A stretch of 64,000 nt of DNA, taken from positions 95,108 to 159,107 of the forward strand of contig NZ_LMFS01000003.1 of the NCBI RefSeq assembly GCF_001426945.1, written 5' to 3'. The position numbers and the translations under genes were made by a program. This DNA comes from Pseudolabrys sp. Root1462 (lineage in GTDB: Bacteria; Pseudomonadota; Alphaproteobacteria; Rhizobiales; Xanthobacteraceae). This document shows positions 45,489 to 54,700 of the stretch, one piece after another (within the stretch, counting starts at the first letter, position 1; each line of letters opens with the position of its first letter). A model generated the notes under the pieces. The model searched no databases, was not told the origin of the DNA, and saw only the letters and a list, made by a program, of their open reading frames with translations.

Positions 45489-47957
45489 ATGGCAGCCACC
45501 GACCGCAACCTCGATGTCGTCGCGTTTGTCGCGGATCATTTCCGCGACATTTTGCGCCGCCGCTTGCGCGAGCTCTGCGGCCTGACGCTGTTGATCTGCG
45601 CCCTGCTCGGCGCCATCGCGCTGGCGACCTGGTCGGTGCAGGATCCCTCGCTCAGCCACGCCACTCAGAAACCAATCAACAATCTGCTTGGTCTGCCGGG
45701 CGCGATCTTCTCCGATCTGGCGATGCAGCTGCTCGGCCTCGCCAGTGTGATGCTGTTGTTGCCGGAAGCGCTGCTCGGCTGGCGGCTGTTGTCGCACAAG
45801 CCGCTGGGCGAGAGCTGGCGCACGCTGATCTGGATCGTCGCCGCATTTCTCGCTGCCGGTTTTGCCTCGACACTTCCGCGCATTGGTACATGGCCGTTGC
45901 CGACCGGTCTCGGCGGCGCCTGCGGCGATGCCATGCTGATTCTGCCGGCGCTCATCCTCGGCCGCGCCTTCGGCGGGTTGCCGCTGGTGGGTGTGGCGGG
46001 TGTGTTCGCCGCCGCCGCCGTCGTCGCCGTCGCCGTCGCGGCCGGCGTGGGCTGGAAACGCCGCGCCGACCAGGCTGCTGCCGTCGAAAAGACCTATGAC
46101 GAGGACGCCGAGGAAGACGCCGACGAGGACGAAGAAGCCGATCGCGCCTCGCCGATGCTCGGCATGATCGTGCACGCGCTGCTGAGCTGGAAGGCGCGCA
46201 TCGGCCGCTGGCTCTACGGCCAGGTGAAGCGCTCGCTGGAGCCGAAGGCGGTGGCGCCGAAAGGACCTCGCCAGGAGCCGCGTTTCGATGGGCTCGGCCG
46301 CGTCGTCGCACCGAGCATGGCGCCCAGCCACGCCGAAGACGAAGAGGAATACGAGGAAGAAGACGAGGAGGAGGAAGAGGAAGCGCCGCGCGCCAAGCGC
46401 ACCACCGCGCCGGCGAAGAAGCGCAACGGCCGCTTCCAGTTGCCTTCGCTCAACCTGCTGTCGGCGCAGAAGCCGGGCGAACGCTCGTCAATGCCGAAGG
46501 AGGTCATCGACGCCGCCGCGCAATCTCTGGAGAGCGTGCTCGGCGATTTCGGCGTGCGCGGCGAGATCGTCAATGCGCGCCCCGGCCCGGTCGTCACGTT
46601 GTACGAACTCGAGCCGGCCCCCGGCATCAAGTCCTCGCGCGTCATCGGCCTCGCCGACGATATCGCCCGGTCGATGAGCGCGGTATCCGCGCGCGTCGCG
46701 GTGGTCGCCGGCCGCAACGCCATCGGCATCGAGCTGCCGAACCCGGTGCGCGAAAAGGTCTATTTCCGCGAACTGCTCTCGACCAAGGATTACAACGAAT
46801 CCTCGGCCAAGCTGCCGCTCTGCCTCGGCAAGACCATCGGCGGCGAAAGCGTCATCGTCGATCTGGCGCGCATGCCGCATTTGCTCATCGCCGGCACCAC
46901 CGGCTCGGGCAAATCGGTTGCCATCAACACCATGATCCTGTCGTTGCTGTACCGGCTGACGCCGGATCAGTGCCGGCTGATCATGGTCGATCCCAAGATG
47001 CTCGAACTTTCCGTCTACGACGGCATCCCGCATTTGCTGACGCCGGTCGTCACCGATCCGAAGAAGGCGGTGGTCGCGCTCAAATGGGCGGTGCGCGAGA
47101 TGGAAGGCCGCTACAAGAACATGGCCAAGCTCGGCGTGCGCAACATCGACGGCTATAACCAGCGCGTCGCCGAAGCCAAGGCCAAGGGCGAGATGCTGAC
47201 GCGTACGGTCCAGACCGGTTACGACAAGGAATCCGGCCAGGCGATCTACGAGAAGGAAGAGCTCACTCTCGAACCGCTGCCTTTCATCGTCGTCATCGTC
47301 GACGAAATGGCCGACCTGATGATGGTCGCCGGCAAGGACATCGAAGGCGCGATCCAGCGCCTGGCGCAGATGGCGCGCGCCGCCGGCATTCACGTCGTTC
47401 TCGCCACGCAACGTCCGTCGGTGGACGTCATCACCGGCACGATCAAAGCCAACTTCCCGACCCGCATATCCTTCCAGGTCACGTCGAAGATCGACTCGCG
47501 CACCATTCTCGGCGAGATGGGCGCCGAGCAACTGCTCGGCCAGGGCGACATGCTGTACATGGCCGGCGGCGGCCGCATCAGCCGCGTCCACGGACCTTTC
47601 GTTTCGGACGCCGAAGTCGAAAAGATCGTGAACCATCTCAAGTCGCAGGGCGCGCCGGAATATCTCGAAGAAGTCACCGCCTCGGACGAACTCGAGGAAG
47701 GCGAAGACGGTGCCGTATTCGACAATACGAGCATGGGCGCGGATGGCGGCGGCGATCTCTACAGCCAGGCCGTCGCCGTGGTGAAGCGCGACCGCAAGGC
47801 CTCGACCTCCTACATCCAGCGCCGTCTGCAGATCGGCTACAACCGCGCCGCCTCGCTGATGGAGCGCATGGAAAACGAAGGCATCATCGGGCAGGCCAAC
47901 CACGCCGGAAAACGTGAGATTCTCATTCCGGAGGACCCGAACAGCGACCGGTTTTGA
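45489..47957 (+). CDS. ftsK: DNA translocase FtsK
   Basis: The 822-residue protein has four N-terminal membrane helices (about residues 20-190), an acidic linker with two glutamate-rich stretches (near 200 and 280), and a RecA-like motor. Walker A is [11 protein letters not shown] near residue 467 and Walker B is [17 protein letters not shown] near 601. The C-terminal gamma winged helix ([29 protein letters not shown]) reads KOPS sequences. FtsK assists chromosome dimer resolution and septum formation. It precedes lolA. Start ATG follows GAGCAGA. Confidence 0.97.
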   Translation: MAATDRNLDVVAFVADHFRDILRRRLRELCGLTLLICALLGAIALATWSVQDPSLSHATQKPINNLLGLPGAIFSDLAMQLLGLASVMLLLPEALLGWRLLSHKPLGESWRTLIWIVAAFLAAGFASTLPRIGTWPLPTGLGGACGDAMLILPALILGRAFGGLPLVGVAGVFAAAAVVAVAVAAGVGWKRRADQAAAVEKTYDEDAEEDADEDEEADRASPMLGMIVHALLSWKARIGRWLYGQVKRSLEPKAVAPKGPRQEPRFDGLGRVVAPSMAPSHAEDEEEYEEEDEEEEEEAPRAKRTTAPAKKRNGRFQLPSLNLLSAQKPGERSSMPKEVIDAAAQSLESVLGDFGVRGEIVNARPGPVVTLYELEPAPGIKSSRVIGLADDIARSMSAVSARVAVVAGRNAIGIELPNPVREKVYFRELLSTKDYNESSAKLPLCLGKTIGGESVIVDLARMPHLLIAGTTGSGKSVAINTMILSLLYRLTPDQCRLIMVDPKMLELSVYDGIPHLLTPVVTDPKKAVVALKWAVREMEGRYKNMAKLGVRNIDGYNQRVAEAKAKGEMLTRTVQTGYDKESGQAIYEKEELTLEPLPFIVVIVDEMADLMMVAGKDIEGAIQRLAQMARAAGIHVVLATQRPSVDVITGTIKANFPTRISFQVTSKIDSRTILGEMGAEQLLGQGDMLYMAGGGRISRVHGPFVSDAEVEKIVNHLKSQGAPEYLEEVTASDELEEGEDGAVFDNTSMGADGGGDLYSQAVAVVKRDRKASTSYIQRRLQIGYNRAASLMERMENEGIIGQANHAGKREILIPEDPNSDRF

Positions 47958-48136
47958 GCGTTCACCTGGCGGGCGTCGCTCCGCCAAATGGCCGCCCGTT
48001 CGACGCCGGTTGCTCCGGTTTAACCCGAATCAGCCACGATCTCCCGATTCGCCGGGGTCGTGAAATAGCCACAGCGAGCCCCTAAGTTCAGTCACAATCG
48101 GGCGGCCGACATGGAAAGCGCGAGGCAGAGACCTTG

Positions 48137-48946
48137 ATGGCGCGTGCACAAACATTGCGAGCGGTAATTCTGACCATCGCGGCCCTGTCGACGGCTGCGC
48201 CGGTGCTGGCGCAAAGCGTGCCGCTGCCGAAGTCGCGGCCCTATGCCAAGCCCCCGGCGACCAAAATGGCGGCCGCGGACGACGTCACCTTTGCCAGGCC
48301 GCGGAACATTCCGGCCAGCGCCCTTGTCGCCCAGGCGCAGGCGCCGGGTCCGATCAGCAATCCGTTCGCCGGGTTGCTCGGCAAGACCCAAGGCGCGTCG
48401 TCGCAACTGACGCCCGAGCAGAAAGCGCTGATCGACAAGATCAATGCCTATCTCTCCAATACCCAGAAACTGACCGGCCGCTTCGTCCAGGTCGGCCCCG
48501 ACGGTCGCAAGACCGAAGGCGAGTTCTATATGTCGAAGCCGGGTCGCGTGCGCTTCGAATACGACGATCCGAGTCCGATCGAAATGATCGCCGATGGCGA
48601 GTCGGTGGTGGTGCGCGACCGCAAGCTGGCGACGCAGGATGTCTATCCTCTGTCGCAAACGCCGCTGCGCTTCCTGCTGTCCAACCGTGTCGATCTCGTG
48701 CGTGATGCCAACCTGAAGGCGGTTTATGCCGACGACGTGTTCGTCACCGCGGTGGTCGAGGAGCATAACGGCATCGTCGGCACCAGCCGGCTAATGATCA
48801 TGTTCGATGCCAAGGACATGCAGCTCAAGCAGTGGACCGTCACCGATCCGCAAGGATATGACACCACCGTCGCGGTCTATAACCTCGACACGACGAAAAC
48901 GCCGGATCCGGGCCTCTTCCGTATCGATTATACGCGGTACCGCTAA
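48137..48946 (+). CDS. lolA: Outer-membrane lipoprotein carrier-like protein (LolA)
   Basis: The 269-residue periplasmic protein has a signal peptide ending APVLAQS and a long Pro/Ala linker before the LolA fold (LIDKINAYLSNTQKLTGRFVQVGPDG, FYMSKPGRVRFEYDDPSP, VVVRDRKLATQDVYPLSQTPLRFLLS). LolA carries lipoproteins from LolCDE to the outer membrane. The linker is longer than in E. coli LolA, a known feature in alphaproteobacteria. A TTG three bases upstream is ignored. xth follows after 118 bases. Confidence 0.9.
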   Translation: MARAQTLRAVILTIAALSTAAPVLAQSVPLPKSRPYAKPPATKMAAADDVTFARPRNIPASALVAQAQAPGPISNPFAGLLGKTQGASSQLTPEQKALIDKINAYLSNTQKLTGRFVQVGPDGRKTEGEFYMSKPGRVRFEYDDPSPIEMIADGESVVVRDRKLATQDVYPLSQTPLRFLLSNRVDLVRDANLKAVYADDVFVTAVVEEHNGIVGTSRLMIMFDAKDMQLKQWTVTDPQGYDTTVAVYNLDTTKTPDPGLFRIDYTRYR

Positions 48947-49064
48947 TCCGCTCGTTCCGGGACGCGAGCGAAAGGGAGCGTGACGCCCCTGGCGTGACGG
49001 CGCCGGGGACAAATGCCGCCCTGCCGTGGCAATAGCCGCGCCGCGCCCCTAAATTAGCGGCGCC

Positions 49065-49883
49065 ATGGCCCTCAAAGTCACCACCTGGAATATCAATTCC
49101 GTCCGCCTCCGCATCGACCTCGTCGCCAAGTTTCTGAAGAGCGCACGTCCCGACGTGCTGTGCCTGCAGGAAACCAAGTGCCCGGACGACGCCTTTCCGC
49201 TCAAGCGCTTTCACAGGCTCGGTTACGAATATACCGCCTTGAGCGGGCAGAAGGGCTATCACGGCGTCGCCATCGTCTCGCGCCTGCCGTTCGAAAGCTG
49301 GAGCGTCGAGAATTTCTGCGGCAAGACCGACTGCCGTCACATCTCGATTGTGCTCGGCGAACGCGCCGGGCTGAAGGATCCGCTGACGCTGCATAATTTC
49401 TATGTGCCGGCCGGCGGCGACGAGCCGGATCCCGAGATCAACGTCAAATTCAAACACAAGCTCGACTTCCTCGACGAGATGACCGTGCTGCCGTCACTGC
49501 GCCCGGCCAAGGGCCAGCGCGCCATTCTCGTCGGCGACCTCAACGTCGCCCCGCTCGAGCACGACGTGTGGAGCCACAAGCAAATGCTCAAGGTGGTGTC
49601 GCACACGCCGATTGAATGCGAGAAGCTTACCGCGGCCCGGAAAGCCGGCGAATGGATCGATTCCATGCGCGTGCTCACGCCCGAGCCGGAGAAGCTGTTC
49701 ACGTGGTGGAGCTACCGCGCGATGGAGAATTGGCTCACGTCCAATCGCGGCCGTCGCCTCGATCATATCTGGACCTCCGACGCGCTCGCCGGACAGGTGT
49801 CCAAGATCAAGATCGCCAAGGATTTCCGCGGCTACGAAAAACCGTCCGACCACGTGCCGGTCACGGCGACAGTGGAGATGTAG
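49065..49883 (+). CDS. xth: Exodeoxyribonuclease III (AP endonuclease)
   Basis: The 272-residue endonuclease/exonuclease/phosphatase-fold enzyme has WNINSVRLRI, the metal-binding glutamate in CLQETKCPDD (about residue 36), the catalytic region GDLNVAPLEHDV (about 155), and the terminal SDHVPVTATVEM with the catalytic histidine. It incises abasic sites in base-excision repair. The frame is complete. A convergent cNMP-binding gene ends six bases downstream. Confidence 0.95.
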   Translation: MALKVTTWNINSVRLRIDLVAKFLKSARPDVLCLQETKCPDDAFPLKRFHRLGYEYTALSGQKGYHGVAIVSRLPFESWSVENFCGKTDCRHISIVLGERAGLKDPLTLHNFYVPAGGDEPDPEINVKFKHKLDFLDEMTVLPSLRPAKGQRAILVGDLNVAPLEHDVWSHKQMLKVVSHTPIECEKLTAARKAGEWIDSMRVLTPEPEKLFTWWSYRAMENWLTSNRGRRLDHIWTSDALAGQVSKIKIAKDFRGYEKPSDHVPVTATVEM

Positions 49884-49889
49884 CGGCGG

Positions 49890-50351
49890 TCAGCTTCCGC
49901 CCTTTTCCATCTTCTTTTTCACGGTGCTCAGTTCGCGCTGGAACGAGTTGAGCCTCTTGGCGATCAGATCGCGCAGCGCCACCGCCGCAGCCGGATAGCC
50001 TTCCAGCATCTTGCGGAACAGGCTGCGCGGCAGCCGCAAGACTGTCACCGGCTCCTGGGCGATCGCGGTTGCCTGCCACACCATATCGGTGAGCAGCGCC
50101 ATTTCGCCGATCAGCGTGCCGACGCCGACCCTGACATCCTTGCCTTCAGCGAAACTGCCCGGCTCGAGCAGCACCGTGCCTTCGGCGACCAGATAGCCGC
50201 CATCGGCCAGTTCGCCGGCATAGAACAGCACGGAGCCTGTCTGCACTATTCGCGTCTCGGCGCCGATGGCGAGGATGCGCAACGCTTCCTTGTCGAGCGC
50301 CGAAAACAACGGCACCCGCCGGAAGAAAGCTATGTCATCGTCGAGGGACAT
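49890..50351 (-). CDS. Cyclic nucleotide-binding domain protein, no DNA-binding domain
   Basis: The 153-residue protein consists of one cNMP-binding beta-roll (SALDKEALRILAIGAETRIVQTG, GTLIGEMALLTDMVWQATAIA) followed by a helical tail with basic coiled-coil character (LNSFQRELSTVKKKMEK). No helix-turn-helix follows, so it is not a CRP-type regulator; whether it binds cAMP is unknown. The start at 50351 is chosen; an upstream ATG at 50378 lies in the intergenic repeat and is rejected. It is convergent with xth. Confidence 0.85.
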   Translation of the reverse strand: MSLDDDIAFFRRVPLFSALDKEALRILAIGAETRIVQTGSVLFYAGELADGGYLVAEGTVLLEPGSFAEGKDVRVGVGTLIGEMALLTDMVWQATAIAQEPVTVLRLPRSLFRKMLEGYPAAAVALRDLIAKRLNSFQRELSTVKKKMEKGGS

Positions 50352-50373
50352 ACGCTCAGCAAATCCATTCGCT

Positions 50374-50478
50374 GTCATTCCGGGGCGCGCTGAAAGCGCG
50401 AACCCGGAATCCAGACAAACAGACCGAGTCTATGTCCGGATTCCGGGTCCGCTCGCTGCGCTCGCGTCCCGGAATGAC
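50374..50478. repeat. Long intergenic inverted repeat (CATTCCGGG type)
   Basis: The left arm starts GTCATTCCGGGGCGCGC and continues CCCGGAATCC. The right arm has GGATTCCGGG and ends TCCCGGAATGAC. They fold into a long hairpin over about 105 bases between the two minus-strand genes. This element type is common in Bradyrhizobiaceae. A degenerate half-copy occurs at 62866-62918. Confidence 0.85.
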
Positions 50479-50492
50479 GTCGAGAAATGCGC

Positions 50493-51179
50493 TCACGGCA
50501 CCAGCTTGTAGCCGCCGGCCTCGGTCACCAGGATCGCCGGCACCGCCGCATCCTTCTCGACCTTCTGCCGCAGCCGGTAAATGTGCGTCTCCAGCGTATG
50601 CGTCGTGACACCGGAGTTGTAACCCCAGACTTCCTGCAGCAGCGTCTCGCGCGACACCGGCTTCTGTCCGGCGCGATAGAGATAACGCAGGATCGCCGTC
50701 TCCTTTTCCGTCAGCCGCACCTTGCTGCCTTTCGGGCTGAGCAGAAGTTTGGAGCTCGGCCGGAACGAGTAGGGCCCGATGTTGAACACCGCATCTTCGC
50801 TCGCTTCATGCTGACGCAGTTGCGCGCGGATGCGCGCCAGCAGCACGGCGAAGCGGAACGGCTTGACGACATAATCGTTGGCGCCGGATTCGAGACCAAG
50901 GATGGTATCGCTGTCGGTGTCGTGCCCGGTCAGCATGATGATCGGCGACTTGAAGCCGCTCTTGCGCAGCAGCTTCACCGCCTCGCGCCCGTCGATATCC
51001 GGCAGGCCGACATCCATCAGCACCAGGTCGACCTGATCGTTCTTGGCGACCTGAACGCCCTTGGTGCCGTTGTCGGCGGAAATCGCTTCGAACTCGTCGT
51101 GCAGCGCCAGTTGCTCGACCAGCGCCTCGCGCAGTTCGGTATCGTCATCGACGATGAGGATCGTCCGCTTACTCGCCAT
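50493..51179 (-). CDS. OmpR-family response regulator (CenR-like)
   Basis: The 228-residue regulator has an N-terminal receiver (VDDDTELREALVEQL; phospho-acceptor Asp in VLMDVGLPDIDGREAV; Lys in YVVKPFRFAVLLARI) and a C-terminal winged helix (KETAILRYLYRAGQKPVSRETLLQEVWGYNSGV, HTLETHIYRLRQKVE). The sequence resembles CenR-type regulators of envelope functions conserved in alphaproteobacteria, though the histidine kinase is not beside it. A GTG at 51188 could add three residues. It is upstream of the cNMP-binding gene on the same strand, separated by the repeat. Confidence 0.9.
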   Translation of the reverse strand: MASKRTILIVDDDTELREALVEQLALHDEFEAISADNGTKGVQVAKNDQVDLVLMDVGLPDIDGREAVKLLRKSGFKSPIIMLTGHDTDSDTILGLESGANDYVVKPFRFAVLLARIRAQLRQHEASEDAVFNIGPYSFRPSSKLLLSPKGSKVRLTEKETAILRYLYRAGQKPVSRETLLQEVWGYNSGVTTHTLETHIYRLRQKVEKDAAVPAILVTEAGGYKLVP

Positions 51180-51430
51180 TGCTCGCACATCCCTCGACGC
51201 GCCCTTTGGCCACGCCCCCCGTCGCCGGGTCAGCGCGCCGCTTCGGCCTTTGAACGTTCTGACATCTTATCGGCACGGGGTCTTTTGGAAAATTCGGAGC
51301 CGCCGGCTTTTCCTCGTCAGGACCTCGGGCGGGCCGATCGGCCCGGGGCGGGGGCGTAGACATCCGGGCGAGAAAAGGCAAGCAAGAACTGGCGTTTAGG
51401 CCCGAATCTCGGCTACGCTCCGGCGACATA

Positions 51431-51970
51431 ATGGCTCTCATGCGCAGCAAAACGCTGACCCGTCTCGTGGTCCGCCACCGCCCCGGCAATCCGCGCCAGG
51501 GCTGGCTGGTCGCCGGGCCCTTCACTCTGCCGGTGTCGCTCGGCCGCGGCGGCATCAAGGCAAATAAACGCGAAGGCGACGGCGGCACGCCGCGCGGCAC
51601 TTTCAGGCTGAAGCGGCTATGGTGGCGCGCCGACCGCCAGCAACGGCCGGCAACGCAATTGCCGTCGCGGCGCATCGGCAGCGACGACGGCTGGTGCGAA
51701 GACCCCGGCTCGCGGCACTACAACCGTCCCGTGAAGGTGCCGCCCGGCTCGGCGGCCGATCGGCTGGCCCGCGCCGATCACCTCTACGATTTCATCATCG
51801 AGCTCGACCACAACACGCGGCCGCGCATCGCCGGCCGCGGCAGCGCCGTGTTCATCCATGCTGCGCGACCTCAGTTCGCGCCGACCGCCGGCTGCGTCGG
51901 CCTCGACCTCCGCGCCCTGCGCCGGCTGCTGACGCGGGTGGGGCCGCGGACGCGCATCATGGTTGAGTAA
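51431..51970 (+). CDS. L,D-transpeptidase catalytic-domain protein
   Basis: The 179-residue protein is a YkuD-type catalytic domain. The active-site histidine is in FIHAARPQFAPTAGCVGLD, and the cysteine of TAGCVG is the nucleophile. GGIKANKREGDGGTPRGTF matches the first half of the fold. There is no visible signal peptide or membrane helix, unlike most cell-wall cross-linking enzymes, so the location is uncertain. A start at 51440 (MRSKTL) is also possible. Confidence 0.85.
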   Translation: MALMRSKTLTRLVVRHRPGNPRQGWLVAGPFTLPVSLGRGGIKANKREGDGGTPRGTFRLKRLWWRADRQQRPATQLPSRRIGSDDGWCEDPGSRHYNRPVKVPPGSAADRLARADHLYDFIIELDHNTRPRIAGRGSAVFIHAARPQFAPTAGCVGLDLRALRRLLTRVGPRTRIMVE

Positions 51971-52127
51971 GTATTAACGACCTCGACAGGGTCACTTTCC
52001 CTTAAGCATGGCGACGCTCGAACGCCGCGGGCCCTGCCGAGTTAATAATCACCACATAATGCTTTGTTATTCACGTTGTTTCGGCCGAACCGTCGGCCTT
52101 CCCAGTTGAAGTGCGTCGAGATCCGAT

Positions 52128-54077
52128 ATGGACAGCGTTCTCCCGACTCCCGGCGCCATGTCCGCCGCCTCGCCAACGATCGGCCGCGTCATTGCCGTGA
52201 CCGGCTCGCAGGCGAGCGTCGATCTGACCGGGCGTCCGCCGGGCGGCGAGATCCCGACCGTCGGCAAGTTCATGGCGCTGACCTCGGCCAAGGCCGTCAT
52301 CGTCGCGCTGATCACCGATGTCGGCGAACAACCGGTGCCCGGCGCCACCGGCAGCGCCGCGTTCCGCAAGATCGCGCAGCTCGACCTCATCGGTGAAATC
52401 AAGACGGGCGGCGGCGCCCCGGGCTTTCAGCGCGGCGTCACCGAATATCCGAATATCGGCGATGCCGCCGCCATGCTGGCCGAACGCGAGCTGCGCCAGG
52501 TCTACGGCAATGCGGACGGCGATCACGCCAATATCGGCGACCTGCAGCAGAACGCGAAGATCGGCGTTCACATCGACATCGACAGCCTGGTCAGCCGCCA
52601 CTTCGCCATTCTCGGCACCACCGGCGTCGGCAAATCGAGCGGCGTCGCCATCATCCTGCAGAAGATTCTCGATACGCGCCCAAACCTGCGCATCTTTCTG
52701 GTCGATCCGCACAACGAATACGGCCGCTGCTTCGGCGACAAGGCCAATGTGCTGAACCCGCGCAACCTGCGTCTGCCGTTCTGGCTTTTCAATTTCGAGG
52801 AGACGATCGACGCTTTCTTCGGCGGCCGGCCCGGCGTCGAGGAAGAAGTCGAGATCCTCTCCGAGGTGATCCCGCTGGCCAAGAGCGCCTACCTGCAGCT
52901 TCGCAATGGCGGCAGCGCCGCTGCGAGCGGCGGCAGCCTGCTCAGCAAGAAGAAGGAAACGCGCGACGCCGGCTTCACCGCCGACACGCCGGTGCCTTAC
53001 CGCATCGAGGATCTGATCAGCGTTCTCGATGAGCGCATGGGCAAGCTGGAAAACCGGTCGCGCGCCTTCGTCTATAATCGGCTGATCGGCCGCATCCAGA
53101 CGTTCCGCAATCACCCGCGCTACGCCTTCATGTTCGAGAACGCCAATATCGGCGGCGACACGATGGCGGAAATTATCGGCTCGCTGTTCCGGCTGCCGCC
53201 GAACGGCAAGCCGATGACCGTGATGCAGCTCGCCGGCTTCCCCGCCGAGGTGGTCGACTCGGTCGTGTCGGTGCTGTGCCGCATGGCCTTCGACTTCGGC
53301 CTGTGGAGCGACGGCGCCGCGCCGCTGCTGTTCGTCTGCGAAGAGGCGCACCGCTACGCGCCGGCCGACCGCAAGATCGGCTTCGGCCCGACCAAACGCG
53401 CGCTGTCGCGCATCGCCAAGGAAGGCCGCAAATACGGGGTGTTCCTCGGCCTGGTCACGCAGCGCCCGGCCGAAATCGACACCACCATCATCTCGCAGTG
53501 CTCGACTTTGTTCGTCATGCGCCTGTCGAGCGAAGGCGACCAGAAGCTGATCCGTTCCGCGGTGTCGGATGCGGCGGCGAGCCTGCTGGATTTCATCCCG
53601 TCGCTCGGCACCCGCGAAGTGTTCGCCTTCGGCGCCGGCGTCGCGCTGCCGACGCGCATGCGCTTCCTCGAACTGCCGCCGGAGAAGCGGCCGAACAGCG
53701 AAGCCTCGGGCTCGACGCGCTCCGACGCCGGCCTGAGCGTCAACCGCGACTTCCTGACGTCGGTGATCGAGCGCTGGCGCAACGCCAGCATGAGCCATCG
53801 CATGTCGGACGACATGTACGACGACACGCCGTCGCCGCTCGATTCGCCGTCGCTGCAGCCGGCGCAGCCGCAGGCTTCGCCGGCGGCTTATCCGCCGCAA
53901 TATGCGCGCCCGGCAGCGCCCGCCGCCAATTACGCGCCGCCGCCTCCCGCGACGCCGACCGCGGCGCCGCGCGAAGGACTGCGCTCGAGCCTTCTGAAGA
54001 AACCGCTCGATTCGAGTCTCGGCAGCGGCAGCAGCGGCACGCCGGGCAAACCGATCCTGCCGTCGCGCTTCCGCTAA
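52128..54077 (+). CDS. HerA-like P-loop ATPase (DUF87)
   Basis: The 649-residue protein has an N-terminal beta-barrel region (IGRVIAVTGSQASVDLTG), then a HerA/FtsK-type motor: Walker A ILGTTGVGKSSGVAII near residue 164, and Walker B LLFVCEEAHRYAPADRK near residue 402. A Pro/Ala-rich tail of about 75 residues ends it. In archaea HerA works with NurA nuclease in end resection; no nurA gene is adjacent, so the role is unknown. It has normal codon usage and is set in a housekeeping region. Confidence 0.9.
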   Translation: MDSVLPTPGAMSAASPTIGRVIAVTGSQASVDLTGRPPGGEIPTVGKFMALTSAKAVIVALITDVGEQPVPGATGSAAFRKIAQLDLIGEIKTGGGAPGFQRGVTEYPNIGDAAAMLAERELRQVYGNADGDHANIGDLQQNAKIGVHIDIDSLVSRHFAILGTTGVGKSSGVAIILQKILDTRPNLRIFLVDPHNEYGRCFGDKANVLNPRNLRLPFWLFNFEETIDAFFGGRPGVEEEVEILSEVIPLAKSAYLQLRNGGSAAASGGSLLSKKKETRDAGFTADTPVPYRIEDLISVLDERMGKLENRSRAFVYNRLIGRIQTFRNHPRYAFMFENANIGGDTMAEIIGSLFRLPPNGKPMTVMQLAGFPAEVVDSVVSVLCRMAFDFGLWSDGAAPLLFVCEEAHRYAPADRKIGFGPTKRALSRIAKEGRKYGVFLGLVTQRPAEIDTTIISQCSTLFVMRLSSEGDQKLIRSAVSDAAASLLDFIPSLGTREVFAFGAGVALPTRMRFLELPPEKRPNSEASGSTRSDAGLSVNRDFLTSVIERWRNASMSHRMSDDMYDDTPSPLDSPSLQPAQPQASPAAYPPQYARPAAPAANYAPPPPATPTAAPREGLRSSLLKKPLDSSLGSGSSGTPGKPILPSRFR

Positions 54078-54085
54078 GCGGACGG

Positions 54086-54700
54086 CTATTTCCGGCCGAC
54101 CAGATCGATCAGCGCCGACATGCCGCCGTGGCCGGCGCCTTCCTGGATCTCGGCGTCGTATTCGCGGATGTCGATCGCGGCAAAGTCGGCGAAAGCCGCT
54201 TCCAGCAATTCGCGCGTATAGAGATTCTCGATCTTCGACGGACCGCCGGTCTTGTACTCGAGCTGCTTGGGCCGATAGCCTTCGAGCAGCAGCAAGCCGC
54301 CCGGCTTCAGCGCCTGCTTGATGCCGGCGAAGATGTGGACGCGTTCGGCCGGCGTCGCGAACTGAAAGAAAATGCCGACGACGACGTCGAATTGCGCGGC
54401 CGGCCACGCCCAGGTCGTGAGGTCCGCCTGCTCGACGCGCAGCGTCACGCCGCGTTCGGCGGCGAGCTTGCGTGCTTTTTCCTGCGCCACCGGCGAGAAA
54501 TCGAGCGACAGCACATCGAGCCCCTGCTCGGCGAGAAACACGCCGTTGCGGCCTTCGCCGTCGGCAATCGACAGCGCGCGCTGGCCTTTGTGCAGCAAAT
54601 GCGCGTGGGCTTTGAGAAACGCGTTCGGCGCCGTGCCGAACAGATAGCCGGGCGCGGCGAACCGCTGCTGCCAGCGTTCGAACTCGGGCGAGCTGCTCAT
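54086..54700 (-). CDS. Class I SAM-dependent methyltransferase (TehB-like)
   Basis: The 204-residue protein has SIADGEGRNGVFLAEQGLDVLSLDFSP (motif I), DVVVGIFFQFATPAERVHIF, and LKPGGLLLLEGYRPKQLEYKTGGPS. This resembles tellurite-resistance or thiopurine-type methyltransferases. The substrate is unknown. Its start overlaps the yggS-like gene by four bases (ATGA), so the two are cotranslated. Confidence 0.88.
   Translation of the reverse strand: MSSSPEFERWQQRFAAPGYLFGTAPNAFLKAHAHLLHKGQRALSIADGEGRNGVFLAEQGLDVLSLDFSPVAQEKARKLAAERGVTLRVEQADLTTWAWPAAQFDVVVGIFFQFATPAERVHIFAGIKQALKPGGLLLLEGYRPKQLEYKTGGPSKIENLYTRELLEAAFADFAAIDIREYDAEIQEGAGHGGMSALIDLVGRK

Noticed and set aside
50352-50378. Upstream ATG start for the cNMP-binding protein
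   Set aside because: The start lies inside the CATTCCGGG repeat and would add residues encoded by the repeat, unlike the compact family domain.
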